This document shows, one piece after another, positions 1 through 6,927 of a stretch of DNA of 12,510 bases. A program made the translations under genes and the position numbers. Source of the DNA: Verrucomicrobiota bacterium (GTDB lineage: Bacteria > Verrucomicrobiota > Lentisphaeria > Victivallales > Victivallaceae); the NCBI GenBank assembly GCA_023459755.1, contig JAEWSS010000322.1, forward strand, positions 1-12,510, given 5' to 3'. The notes under the pieces were generated by a model. The model was not told the DNA's origin. It saw only the letters and a program-made list of their open reading frames with translations, and did no database searches. Every line of letters starts with the position of its first letter. The stretch's first letter is position 1.

Positions 1-231
1 GTGTTCAACGGTTCGGCGGCGGCGGATGCCGGTATGCCGGCCAACAAAGTGCTGGACTCCTTCGCCGGGATTTCGGTGTCCGACGTGCCGCTGACGATCG
101 TCAAGGACGGCGGAAAAATTGAACTTATCACCGGAGCCACCGTATCGAGTCGGGCGATGACCGACCTGGTTGACGGCGTGCTGAAGGCTTACCGCGACAA
201 TCGCTCGAAGATTGAGGAGGCGACAAAATGA
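1..231 (+). CDS. rnfG: RnfG, electron transport complex FMN-binding subunit (3' part only)
   Basis: Only the last 76 codons are inside the window; the true start lies upstream, so the GTG at position 1 should not be taken as the start. RnfG is the periplasm-facing, single-anchor subunit of the Rnf (Rsx) ferredoxin:NAD oxidoreductase, and carries a covalently bound FMN. The visible part is the C-terminal half of the FMN-binding domain. It contains ITGATVSS at residues 43-50, matching the family flavinylation motif [S/T]GA[T/S]; the threonine at about residue 47 of the fragment is the expected phosphoester attachment site. Family members are usually about 180-220 residues, so over half is missing. 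The stop overlaps the rnfE start as ATGA (228-231), indicating translational coupling. The call rests on the motif plus the certain RnfE next door. Confidence 0.88.
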   Translation: MFNGSAAADAGMPANKVLDSFAGISVSDVPLTIVKDGGKIELITGATVSSRAMTDLVDGVLKAYRDNRSKIEEATK

Positions 232-902
232 TCAAAACGCTGTGGAACGATTTTTTCAAAGGCATTTGGCGGGAAAACCCGACGCTGGTGCTGCTGCTCG
301 GCATGTGTCCGACGCTGGCGCTGACCAGCAAGGCGATAAACGGGCTGGGCATGGGCGCGGCCACCACGGTGGTGCTGGTGGGGAGCAATCTGGTGATTTC
401 TCTGCTCAAGAACCTGATTCCGAACAAGGTGCGCATCCCGATCTACATTGTGGTGATCGCCACGTTTGTGACGATTGTCGATCTGTGCATGCAGGCGTAT
501 GCGCCGGAGTCGCTGTACAATGCGCTGGGGATTTTCATTCCGTTGATTGTGGTCAACTGCATTGTGCTGGGGCGGGCGGAGGCTTTTGCGGCGAAAAACA
601 CGGTGGTGCGCAGTGCGTTTGACGGTCTGGGCATGGGGGCCGGGTTCACGCTGTCGCTGACGGTGTTCGGCTGTATTCGGGAATTTCTCAGCACCGGCGG
701 CGTTTTCGGCGTCACGCTGGTGCCGGGATGGAACTTCATGCTTCCGGCGCTGGCTCCGGGCGGATTCATTCTGCTGGGGGCGCTGTTGGCCGGAATGAAC
801 TATCTGAACGAGCGCAAGGCGGTGAAGGCCGGCAAACTTTATGTGCCGCCGCAGGGCATGGACTGCCGTCACTGCCGGATCTGTTCGATCGACGAAAAAT
901 GA
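228..902 (+). CDS. rnfE: RnfE, integral membrane subunit of the Rnf complex
   Basis: This 224-residue protein is a full-length RnfE/RsxE/NqrD-family membrane subunit. In the Rnf complex RnfA and RnfE form a pseudo-symmetric pair that passes electrons across the membrane between ferredoxin and NAD, coupled to Na+ or H+ transport. It has about six hydrophobic segments. Two family hallmarks are present: NPTLVLLLGMCPTLA (17-31, Cys27) and VVNCIVLGRAEAFA (108-121, Cys111). The cysteines of these two motifs are those that help hold the intramembrane [2Fe-2S] centre in the family. The start is supported by GAGGAGG at 214-220, 7 nt upstream, and by ATGA overlap with rnfG. The gene is followed by a strong terminator, so rnfE is the last gene of its operon, as in rnfABCDGE/rsxABCDGE order; rnfA and rnfB would then lie upstream. 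The C terminus carries an extra CxxCxxC (Cys213, 216, 219), discussed under findings. Confidence 0.96.
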   Translation: MIKTLWNDFFKGIWRENPTLVLLLGMCPTLALTSKAINGLGMGAATTVVLVGSNLVISLLKNLIPNKVRIPIYIVVIATFVTIVDLCMQAYAPESLYNALGIFIPLIVVNCIVLGRAEAFAAKNTVVRSAFDGLGMGAGFTLSLTVFGCIREFLSTGGVFGVTLVPGWNFMLPALAPGGFILLGALLAGMNYLNERKAVKAGKLYVPPQGMDCRHCRICSIDEK

Positions 903-924
903 CGGCCGATGCGGTAACTCTGTC

Positions 925-960
925 CGGCCGGGATTGCTTGATTCCGGCCGTTTTTTTTTT
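925..960 (+). terminator. Rho-independent terminator of the rnf operon
   Basis: A 9-bp stem (925-933 with 942-950, including one G-T wobble near the loop) encloses an 8-nt loop and is followed directly by ten T residues (951-960). It sits 22 nt after the rnfE stop codon. This is a textbook intrinsic terminator and separates the rnf operon from the downstream ABC transporter genes. Confidence 0.93.
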
Positions 961-1038
961 GCGGAGGATGCCGAGGCGGATGGTCGGATGGAATTGACGG
1001 CGGGGAGTGCTGAAAATGAAAAAATGGGAAGAGCGGGC

Positions 1039-1980
1039 ATGAAAAAGACGGTTCTGCTGACGGTGCTGCTGCTGCTTACCGCGGCGGCGTTCTGGTTGGG
1101 ACTGCGCTGCGGCGCGGTCGATGCGGCGCTCGACAGTCCGGTGGTGACGCGGATACGACTGCCGCGGCTGGTGCTCGGTCTGCTGGTCGGGGCGGCGCTG
1201 GCGGTTTCAGGAACGGTGCTTCAGGCGGTTCTGCGCAACGATCTAGCGGCGCCGGAGATCATCGGGGTATCGTCGGGCGGAGCGCTGGCGGCGGTGGCGG
1301 CGGTGGTGGTGTTTCCGGTTCTGGCGGGGTTTACGGTTCCTCTGGCGTTTTGCGGAGCATTGGCGGCGGCGCTGCTGATCTGTGCGGCGGCGTGGCGGCA
1401 TGGAACCGATCCGTTGCGACTGGTGTTGTCCGGGGTGGCGGTGTCGGCGTTGGCGAGTTCGGCGGCGGGCGGTATTTTGATTTATCACGCCGATAAAATA
1501 TCCGGGATACTCAACTTTTTGTCGGGCAGTCTGGCTTCGGCGTCATGGGGCAGGGTTGAAGCGCTCTGGCCGTACATTGCGGTCGGGCTTGTCGCGGCGT
1601 TTCTGCTGTCGCGCCGACTGGACATTCTGCGGCTTGGCGACGAAGTGGCGCTGTCGCTCGGAATCCGGGTGGAGCGCACCCGGTTTGTTCTGATTTGCGC
1701 GGCGGCGCTGTTGGCGAGTTCGGCGGTGGCGGCGGCCGGTCTGATCGGTTTTGTCGGGCTGGTGGCACCGCATTTGGCGCGACTGCTGTTGGGCGCCGGC
1801 CATCGGACGCTGCTGCCGGGGGCGGCGCTTACCGGTGCGGTGCTGGTGATTTTGTGCGACACGCTGGGGCGCTGGGCGTTTGCGCCGCGGGAACTGCCGT
1901 GCGGAATCCTTCTGGCGTTGGTCGGCGCGCCGTTTTTCCTTTATCTTTTGCGCCGCGGAGGACGGATCTATGAAAATTGA
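1039..1980 (+). CDS. FecCD-family ABC transporter permease (iron-siderophore/heme/cobalamin type)
   Basis: This 313-residue polytopic membrane protein is the permease of a type II ABC importer (BtuC/FepD/FecCD family). Family motifs appear in order: RLPR (40-43), GAALAVSGTVLQAVLRNDLA (51-70) with APEIIGVSSG after it, GLIGFVGLVAPHLAR (234-248, just before the cytoplasmic helices that contact the ATPase), and ELPCGILLALVGAPFFLYLL (285-304). The substrate cannot be told from the permease; iron-siderophore, heme and cobalamin are all possible. At 313 residues it is slightly shorter than the usual 320-340. I chose ATG 1039 because it begins with a charged MKK before the first membrane helix and has GGGAAGAG (1026-1033) in front. 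In-frame ATGs at 1024 and 988 are alternatives, and the open frame extends further upstream through the terminator, which cannot be real. It overlaps the ATPase gene by 11 nt. No substrate-binding protein or TonB receptor gene is next to it. I see no convincing promoter in the 136-bp gap before it. Confidence 0.93.
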   Translation: MKKTVLLTVLLLLTAAAFWLGLRCGAVDAALDSPVVTRIRLPRLVLGLLVGAALAVSGTVLQAVLRNDLAAPEIIGVSSGGALAAVAAVVVFPVLAGFTVPLAFCGALAAALLICAAAWRHGTDPLRLVLSGVAVSALASSAAGGILIYHADKISGILNFLSGSLASASWGRVEALWPYIAVGLVAAFLLSRRLDILRLGDEVALSLGIRVERTRFVLICAAALLASSAVAAAGLIGFVGLVAPHLARLLLGAGHRTLLPGAALTGAVLVILCDTLGRWAFAPRELPCGILLALVGAPFFLYLLRRGGRIYEN

Positions 1981-2710
1981 GGTGCGCGGACTCGGAGTGG
2001 AATACGGCGGCCGCCCGGTTCTGGAGAATTTTAACTTTGAGTTGGAAAGCGGCGGTCTGGCCTGTGTGGTTGGCGCGAACGGGGCGGGGAAATCGACATT
2101 CCTGCGCTGTCTGGCCGGAGCGATGGAGTTTTCCGGTGAAATACTGCTTAACGGCGAACCGCTGAAGAAAATACCGCTGCGCCGGCTGGCGCGGCGCCGG
2201 GCGTTTTTGCCGCAGCAGCCGGAGTGTCCGTCCGGGGTGACGGTGCGCGATCTGGTCGGTTTCGGCCGGTTTCCGTATCTCGGCGGCTGGCGCGGCTTTG
2301 CCCGGGAGGATGACGACGCCGTGGTGGAGGCGATGGCGCGTTGCGGGGTTTCCGAACTTGCCGAGCGCGGTCTGGACACTTTGTCCGGCGGTGAACGCCG
2401 TAAGGCGTGGATTGCCATGACGCTGGCGCAGCGGCCTGAGCTTCTGCTGCTGGATGAACCGACCGCGTTTCTTGATCCGGCCGGAAGAATTATGATTCTG
2501 AAACTGCTTGAACAGCTTAACCGCGAACTTGGTTTAACCGTGGTTATGGCGCTGCACGACCTGCGCGCCGCGGCAAAAATTGCCACCCGGACGGCGGCGG
2601 TGGTCAACCGCCGCTGCCGGATGCTTGAACCGGATGAACTGTTTTCCGCCGAAGTCCTCGAGTCGGTTTTTAACCTTGCCGGGGACGATGCGGCGTGGTT
2701 GTTCAGTTAA
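1970..2710 (+). CDS. ABC transporter ATP-binding protein, FepC/BtuD type
   Basis: This 246-residue cytoplasmic ATPase powers the preceding permease. All nucleotide-binding elements are intact: Walker A GANGAGKST (35-43), Q-loop at PQQPE (81-85), signature LSGGE (138-142), Walker B LLLLDEP (158-164, with Asp162 and Glu163), D-loop FLDP (167-170) and switch His196 in ALHDL. The signature region followed by RRKAWIAMTLAQRP is typical of the iron-complex/cobalamin importer subfamily. The start at 1970 is fixed by GGAGG at 1957-1961, 8 nt upstream, and by the 11-nt overlap with the permease gene; a longer open frame from 1880 lies wholly inside the permease. Its stop codon overlaps the end of the convergent glycosidase gene by 8 nt, and no terminator lies between them. 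Confidence 0.95.
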   Translation: MKIEVRGLGVEYGGRPVLENFNFELESGGLACVVGANGAGKSTFLRCLAGAMEFSGEILLNGEPLKKIPLRRLARRRAFLPQQPECPSGVTVRDLVGFGRFPYLGGWRGFAREDDDAVVEAMARCGVSELAERGLDTLSGGERRKAWIAMTLAQRPELLLLDEPTAFLDPAGRIMILKLLEQLNRELGLTVVMALHDLRAAAKIATRTAAVVNRRCRMLEPDELFSAEVLESVFNLAGDDAAWLFS

Positions 2711-4949
2711 AGTTCAGTATTCCGAAGTAGTTGGGGTGATGGAACCCGGCTCCGGCCTTGACCCACGATTGAATTTTTCCGGTTTGGTTATTCACCCGAT
2801 GGAAGTTGGCGCGCCAGATTTTGCCGGCGGACGGAGCAACGGCGTCGGAGTCGTTCAAGTCGGACGGAGTGATAACGACTTCAACCGACCAGCCGTTATC
2901 GGTTTCGGCGGTGGCGCTCTGCCATTCGCCGTCCCAGTCAAAGCCGCCGCGCATCGAGTCTTCGTCAAAACGGTTGTTGGCCAGGTCGATCGCGTAATGC
3001 GCATAACTTCCGGTGAAGTCAGCCGAGTCGTCCGGTCGGACGACTTCGGCAAACTGGATGAAAAGCTCCAGCGCGTCGGGACTCATGAACGCGCTCTCAT
3101 CAAACTCCATCGGCGCGACTTCCGGCAGCGGCTTGTTCGCCGGTATGTCGAACGCCAGATACAATTTTCCGTTGCGACTGAACATTTTAAGCGTGGTCGG
3201 CGCCGGATCGTCCTGGTCGTTGCGGTCGATCAGCTTCATTTCGGCCGCGTTTTTCCATTCGTCCGGGGTTATTCTGCCGTCCAGCGTCACGTCATTGCCG
3301 AGCAGCGGAATTTCGGCGGCCGGCGGCTGAAACGCGGCGAATTCGGCCAACTTGTTGAACTGACTGGTCAGATCGTCCTTGGGAACGTTCGGCGGCAAAG
3401 CGGCCAGCGCCGATTCCATTTCCCGGACAAGCTCATCCAGCCCGGAGTGGTCGTTTGACTGTATCTTCTGCTGGGCGACAATCATGACGTCACGGAACCG
3501 GTTGATCGGTTCGACCGCCGCGGCACCGAACTTTTTTTCAAGCGCATAGTTCCACGCTGTCGCCGGGTCGTAGTTTTCCGGATTCCAGAGGTAGGCGTTG
3601 GCGCCGATGAAATAGGCCGGTTCCCAGGTCCGCGCTCCGAAGTAGAGGCCGAGCAGGAAAACGATGCCCTGATCGTCGTCTTTCATTTCCGGATAAAAGG
3701 TGGTTTCCCAGCGCGGCATCGGGGCGTTCAGTCCGTTTGAGTTGTCGAAAAGATAGATTTTGTGGTTGCCGAGGAGTTTTTCCATCACCTGATGGTCGGC
3801 CTTCCGCAGTTCCGGCGAGAAAACTCCGTCGCCGGTCCAGACCCACATGACTTCGTCCGGGGCTTCGGCGGCCCAGTCGGTCACATATTTGTCCACCTCG
3901 GGCTGGCCGATGCCGTGGCCGAGCGAATAGGGGGCGGCGACCATTGAAAACCGGACCCGGGGGAAGTCGGCGTGCAGCGCCTCGTACAGCCGCTTCATCA
4001 CATAACCGTGGGCGCGACCGACCGAGTTGTCGAATTTTGCTTTTTCGTCTTCATGATAGCAGACGTAGCCGTCCTTGAAGCGCGGCGTGGAGTCGTCGGC
4101 GGCGATCATGAAAATCGACACGCCGGACTCCGCCAGTTTACGGCAGGCGGCGATAAATTTCTGCATATCCTCCTCGTTGGCGGCGTTGAACTTGGGCCCG
4201 TTCAGCGGCGTGTTGTAGAGGTGGAGCTGAGCCATGAAATCGAACATGCCGGCGGAGTCGTATTTTTTCATTTTTGCGAGGAGCGGTTCAACGCTTTTCC
4301 ACCATTCCGGGTTGCGCCAGTTGGCGTCGATCAGTCCGGCGATGCCGCCGACTTTATCGGCCGCCGTGTCGATGAACTGGTCGGGGGAGATGTTGGCGAA
4401 GTAGTCGCAGATGTAGCGTTCGCGCCAGACCGGGAAGTCGTCGATATTCTCAAGGTTCTGCATCGGAACGGCTCCGGTTTCGTCAAGCAGCTGGCGCAGC
4501 GAGGCGAAGGCGTAAAACAGTCCGCGCGGATCGGCGCCGCCCAGCGCCAGGATGATTTTTCCGTCGTCCGACTTTCGCACCCGGATCGCATAGCCCTGCG
4601 CCGGAAGCGACGGAATGCCGTCCTTGAAAAATTCAGCCATCGCCGGAGCGGAAAGCAGACCGGCGTGAATTTCCATCGGCACGGCGTCCTGCACGTTCTT
4701 GAGATTGCGCAGTGCTTTAAGATAGAAGTCGGCGCCGAGTTTTCCGGCGGTCGGAATTCGGTTGGCGGCGATATTTTCCTGCGTCGGGTGGAAAAATATT
4801 TTTGTGTTTTCAGCGGACGGCGGGAAGGCGGAAACCTCCGACGGCGTGCTTTTCTGCGGAGTTGGAAAAACCGTGCCGAATTGAGCCTGAACTGAAAGCG
4901 TGGTCAGCGTTACCGCCGCTGCAATAACTTTTTTCATCGCCGGATTCAT
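2703..4949 (-). CDS. Secreted GH84-like beta-N-acetylglucosaminidase with CBM9-like C-terminal domain
   Basis: This is a 748-residue exported, multidomain glycoside hydrolase. Residues 1-22 form a Sec signal peptide (MKK, hydrophobic core, likely cut after SVQA). Residues 45-165 resemble the N-terminal alpha/beta domain that precedes the catalytic barrel in GH84/GH20 enzymes (YAIRVRKSDDGKIILALGG; GLFYAFASLRQLL). Residues 172-480 form the barrel: IFMIAADDS (279-287) gives adjacent Asp285-Asp286, matching the GH84 catalytic pair, and VMWVWTGDGVFSPEL (367-381) and LFDNSNG (400-406) resemble the family's WTG and DN motifs. Residues 550-748 look like a CBM9-type module (LDGRITPDEW, YLAFDI, GWSVEVVI, WRANFHRVN). 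The usual GH84 RGxxEGFYG opening is replaced by RERYICDYFANIS, so it is a divergent member and the substrate is uncertain; a related barrel hydrolase is possible. The start is set by AAGGAG about 7 nt upstream. It may share a transcript with ispE, 50 bp before it. Confidence 0.8.
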   Translation of the reverse strand: MNPAMKKVIAAAVTLTTLSVQAQFGTVFPTPQKSTPSEVSAFPPSAENTKIFFHPTQENIAANRIPTAGKLGADFYLKALRNLKNVQDAVPMEIHAGLLSAPAMAEFFKDGIPSLPAQGYAIRVRKSDDGKIILALGGADPRGLFYAFASLRQLLDETGAVPMQNLENIDDFPVWRERYICDYFANISPDQFIDTAADKVGGIAGLIDANWRNPEWWKSVEPLLAKMKKYDSAGMFDFMAQLHLYNTPLNGPKFNAANEEDMQKFIAACRKLAESGVSIFMIAADDSTPRFKDGYVCYHEDEKAKFDNSVGRAHGYVMKRLYEALHADFPRVRFSMVAAPYSLGHGIGQPEVDKYVTDWAAEAPDEVMWVWTGDGVFSPELRKADHQVMEKLLGNHKIYLFDNSNGLNAPMPRWETTFYPEMKDDDQGIVFLLGLYFGARTWEPAYFIGANAYLWNPENYDPATAWNYALEKKFGAAAVEPINRFRDVMIVAQQKIQSNDHSGLDELVREMESALAALPPNVPKDDLTSQFNKLAEFAAFQPPAAEIPLLGNDVTLDGRITPDEWKNAAEMKLIDRNDQDDPAPTTLKMFSRNGKLYLAFDIPANKPLPEVAPMEFDESAFMSPDALELFIQFAEVVRPDDSADFTGSYAHYAIDLANNRFDEDSMRGGFDWDGEWQSATAETDNGWSVEVVITPSDLNDSDAVAPSAGKIWRANFHRVNNQTGKIQSWVKAGAGFHHPNYFGILNFN

Positions 4950-4972
4950 CGTTTTTCTCCTTTTGGGGTTGT

Positions 4973-4990
4973 GCCGCCTTGATCGGCGGC
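4973..4990 (-). other. Small perfect inverted repeat between ispE and the glycosidase gene
   Basis: GCCGCC (4973-4978) and GGCGGC (4985-4990) are perfect complements around a 6-nt loop in the 50-bp gap between the ispE stop and the glycosidase start. On the minus strand the stem is not followed by a T-run, so it is not a standard intrinsic terminator. It could be an RNA-processing or stability hairpin, a weak attenuator, or chance in GC-rich DNA. Confidence 0.35.
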
Positions 4991-4999
4991 CGTGTGGTT

Positions 5000-5842
5000 T
5001 TAAATTATTCTTATTCCGTTAAATTTTTTTCCGAGATTTTTCCGCAGCGCCCGGCTTTGTTCTTCGCTTTCGCATAAAGTGAAAACGGCCGACCCGCTGC
5101 CGGTGACCATCGGCTTCATTCCGGTGAACTTCCGCATGGCCCCGGCAATCAGCCGCAGCAGCGGGAATTTTTCCAGAATGGCGAATTCAAGGTCGTTGTG
5201 CATAAACTCCGCGGCAAGTTTCCAGTCGGCTTTCCGGAGCGCGTTTATCAGCTCCTCCGGACTCGGCGCCGGTCGAGTCTGCAAGTGGGTGTACGCCCAT
5301 TTTGCGCTGATCGGGAATCCGGGATGCACCGCTACTATCGGCGGAGTCGTCTTCAAGTCCGGGAGAAATTCAATATTTTCACCGATTCCGCCGACTCTGG
5401 CGAAGCCGGGGGAGAGGAAAAACGGCACGTCGGCGCCAAGTTGCAGTGCGATTGCCGCAAGCGCTTCCGCACTCATTTTTTTATATTCGCGGTTGAGCAG
5501 TGTCAGCACCGCCGCCGCGTCGGAGCTGCCGCCGCCCATTCCGGCGGCCGCCGGAATATTTTTTTCCAGCTCGATTTGCCATTCCGGTGCGATTCCGTTT
5601 TTTTCGGCGTAAAGCGCCGCGGCCTTGAACGCCAGATTCGACGCGTCCTCCGGCGCGCCGCCGGAGGGACATTTCAGTGCGATCCCCGGCGTGCCGAATT
5701 CAACGTCTATTCGGTCGGCGACCGCGGAAAACGGCAGGAACACGCTGTCAATCAGGTGATAGCCGTCCTCCCGCTTCCCGGTCACCCGCAGAAACAGGTT
5801 GAGTTTTGCCGGAGAAACCGCGGTGTCACGCTTCGGTTTCAT
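5000..5842 (-). CDS. ispE: 4-diphosphocytidyl-2-C-methyl-D-erythritol kinase
   Basis: IspE phosphorylates the 2-hydroxyl of CDP-methylerythritol with ATP in the cytoplasmic MEP (non-mevalonate) pathway to isoprenoid precursors. The 280-residue protein is full length and has the GHMP kinase layout: SPAKLNLFL (10-18, with Lys13), GYH (27-29), the glycine-rich ATP loop PAAAGMGGGSSDAAA (97-111), GADVPFF (136-142, where Asp138 matches the catalytic aspartate of the family) and the C-terminal TGSGSAVF motif (247-254). The start overlaps the end of the upstream oxidoreductase gene by 17 nt, with GGAG just before it, so translation is probably coupled. No other MEP pathway gene is in the window. Confidence 0.96.
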   Translation of the reverse strand: MKPKRDTAVSPAKLNLFLRVTGKREDGYHLIDSVFLPFSAVADRIDVEFGTPGIALKCPSGGAPEDASNLAFKAAALYAEKNGIAPEWQIELEKNIPAAAGMGGGSSDAAAVLTLLNREYKKMSAEALAAIALQLGADVPFFLSPGFARVGGIGENIEFLPDLKTTPPIVAVHPGFPISAKWAYTHLQTRPAPSPEELINALRKADWKLAAEFMHNDLEFAILEKFPLLRLIAGAMRKFTGMKPMVTGSGSAVFTLCESEEQSRALRKNLGKKFNGIRII

Positions 5843-6860
5843 CGGTCTCCGCCGGCTTGTGGAGCGATCCCAGCACGCTGGCCGAGAAGTTGAAACCGTA
5901 CTGGCGGTTGTAGCGGCGGATTTCGTCCTGAATCGCCACCGCCAGCCGCAGCGCCTTCAACCCCTGTTCGCCGGGAACCTTTGGCTGATGGAGTTCACCG
6001 GTGGCGACGGTTTCGGCAACCGCGTTGATGAAATTGTCGAGTTCATCGGCCAGCGCGTTCTTTTCGTCGAGGACAACGTCCTTGCGCGCCAGACCGAGCT
6101 TGTTCTTTTTGAAGACCACGCCGGTGTGCTTGGCGTAGTCCATGGAGATGTAGCAGTCCTCCTGAAAGACGCGGAAGCGGCGCTGCGGGTCCTGACTGAC
6201 CCGGCTTGAGGTCATGTTTGCGCAGCTGCCGTTCTTGAATTTGAGCCGGACGGAGACGATGTCCTCGGTGTCGCTGAGCACCGGAATGCCGACCGCGTCG
6301 AATCTTTCAACTTCGCTGTCCACCATGGTCAATACCAGGTCGATGTCGTGAATCATCAGGTCGAGCACCACGCTGACCTCGGTGCCGCGGCGGAACGTGC
6401 CCGGACGCGGCGGCGGATAACTGGCCAGCCGATGGGCTTCGATGAACCGGGTGTTGGCTTTGTGACGCTCCAGAAAGTCCATCGCCGGATTGAACCGCTC
6501 GGTGTGGCCGACCGCCAGCACCACATGATTTTCGCGGGCGGCCTGAACCATATGCTCGGCCTCTTCGACGCCGGCGGCCATCGGCTTTTCCACCAGCACA
6601 TGTTTTCCCATTTCCAGAAGCGGAATCGTGCATTGTTCATGGAATATGGCCGGAACCGCCACGCTGAGCAGGTCGCACTGGTTGGCGAGTTCGCGCCAGT
6701 CGGAAAAAACCTTCAGCCCGAATTCGGCGCCGACCGCTTCGGCCGACGCGGTGTTGACATCAAAAATACCGGCAACTTCGACCTTGTCGTTCAAATTGTA
6801 AAGTCTCGCATGGTGACGACCCAACGCACCAACTCCGATCACGCCCGCCTTCAATTTCAT
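5826..6860 (-). CDS. Gfo/Idh/MocA-family NAD(P)-dependent oxidoreductase
   Basis: This is a 344-residue cytoplasmic sugar-type dehydrogenase. The N-terminal Rossmann fold has GVIGVGALGRHHARLY (6-21, GxGxxG), and the family EKP motif is at 91-93 (HVLVEKPMAAG), with the lysine expected to act in catalysis. GHTERFNPA (118-126) and DLMIHDID (167-174, with His171 in the active-site position) follow, and then the beta-sheet dimer domain. HxERFNP is a feature I associate with the subgroup that acts on UDP-N-acetylglucosamine (GnnA-like 3-dehydrogenases of lipid A synthesis), but that substrate is only a suggestion because no aminotransferase or lpx gene is in the window. Start: AAGGAG at 6868-6873, 7 nt upstream. 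A candidate promoter lies in the 67-bp gap before it. It overlaps ispE by 17 nt. Confidence 0.93.
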   Translation of the reverse strand: MKLKAGVIGVGALGRHHARLYNLNDKVEVAGIFDVNTASAEAVGAEFGLKVFSDWRELANQCDLLSVAVPAIFHEQCTIPLLEMGKHVLVEKPMAAGVEEAEHMVQAARENHVVLAVGHTERFNPAMDFLERHKANTRFIEAHRLASYPPPRPGTFRRGTEVSVVLDLMIHDIDLVLTMVDSEVERFDAVGIPVLSDTEDIVSVRLKFKNGSCANMTSSRVSQDPQRRFRVFQEDCYISMDYAKHTGVVFKKNKLGLARKDVVLDEKNALADELDNFINAVAETVATGELHQPKVPGEQGLKALRLAVAIQDEIRRYNRQYGFNFSASVLGSLHKPAETDETEA

Positions 6861-6893
6861 ATCGATTCTCCTTGATAAAATTTTTTGTCATAA

Positions 6894-6921
6894 AATATAC
6901 ATTCCACCGGGTAAAAGTAAA
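6894..6921 (-). promoter_or_regulatory. Candidate promoter for the oxidoreductase-ispE pair
   Basis: On the minus strand TTTACT (6916-6921) and TATATT (6894-6899) are separated by 16 bp, inside the AT-rich 67-bp gap upstream of the oxidoreductase gene. The -10 box is about 33 nt from the start codon. The match is moderate, and transcription may also read through from the upstream nrdR unit. Confidence 0.4.
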
Positions 6922-6927
6922 GCCGCC

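Noticed and set aside
228..902. Absence of rnfA after rnfE as a sign of a broken Rnf operon
   Set aside because: The rnfABCDGE order known from Proteobacteria ends with rnfE, and the strong terminator right after it fits a natural operon end.
903..1038. Cobalamin riboswitch, Fur box or leader peptide before the FecCD permease
   Set aside because: No conserved riboswitch core or Fur-like AT palindrome is visible. The short ATG frame at 968 touches its GGAGG with no spacer, so it is not a convincing leader gene.
189..1040. A 283-codon minus-strand open frame opposite rnfE and the terminator
   Set aside because: It lies opposite a certain gene, crosses an intrinsic terminator, is very rich in Arg, His and Gln, and has no recognisable domain. 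It is a shadow of codon bias in GC-rich DNA.
1543..2607. A 354-codon minus-strand open frame opposite the permease and ATPase genes
   Set aside because: It has a low-complexity Arg/Ser/Pro composition and no domain, while the plus strand has two genes with every expected motif.
3972..4895. Long plus-strand frames inside the glycosidase gene (also 2580-3458)
   Set aside because: They mirror the reading frame of a multidomain protein with signal peptide and motifs; their translations show no family features and no ribosome binding site was seen.
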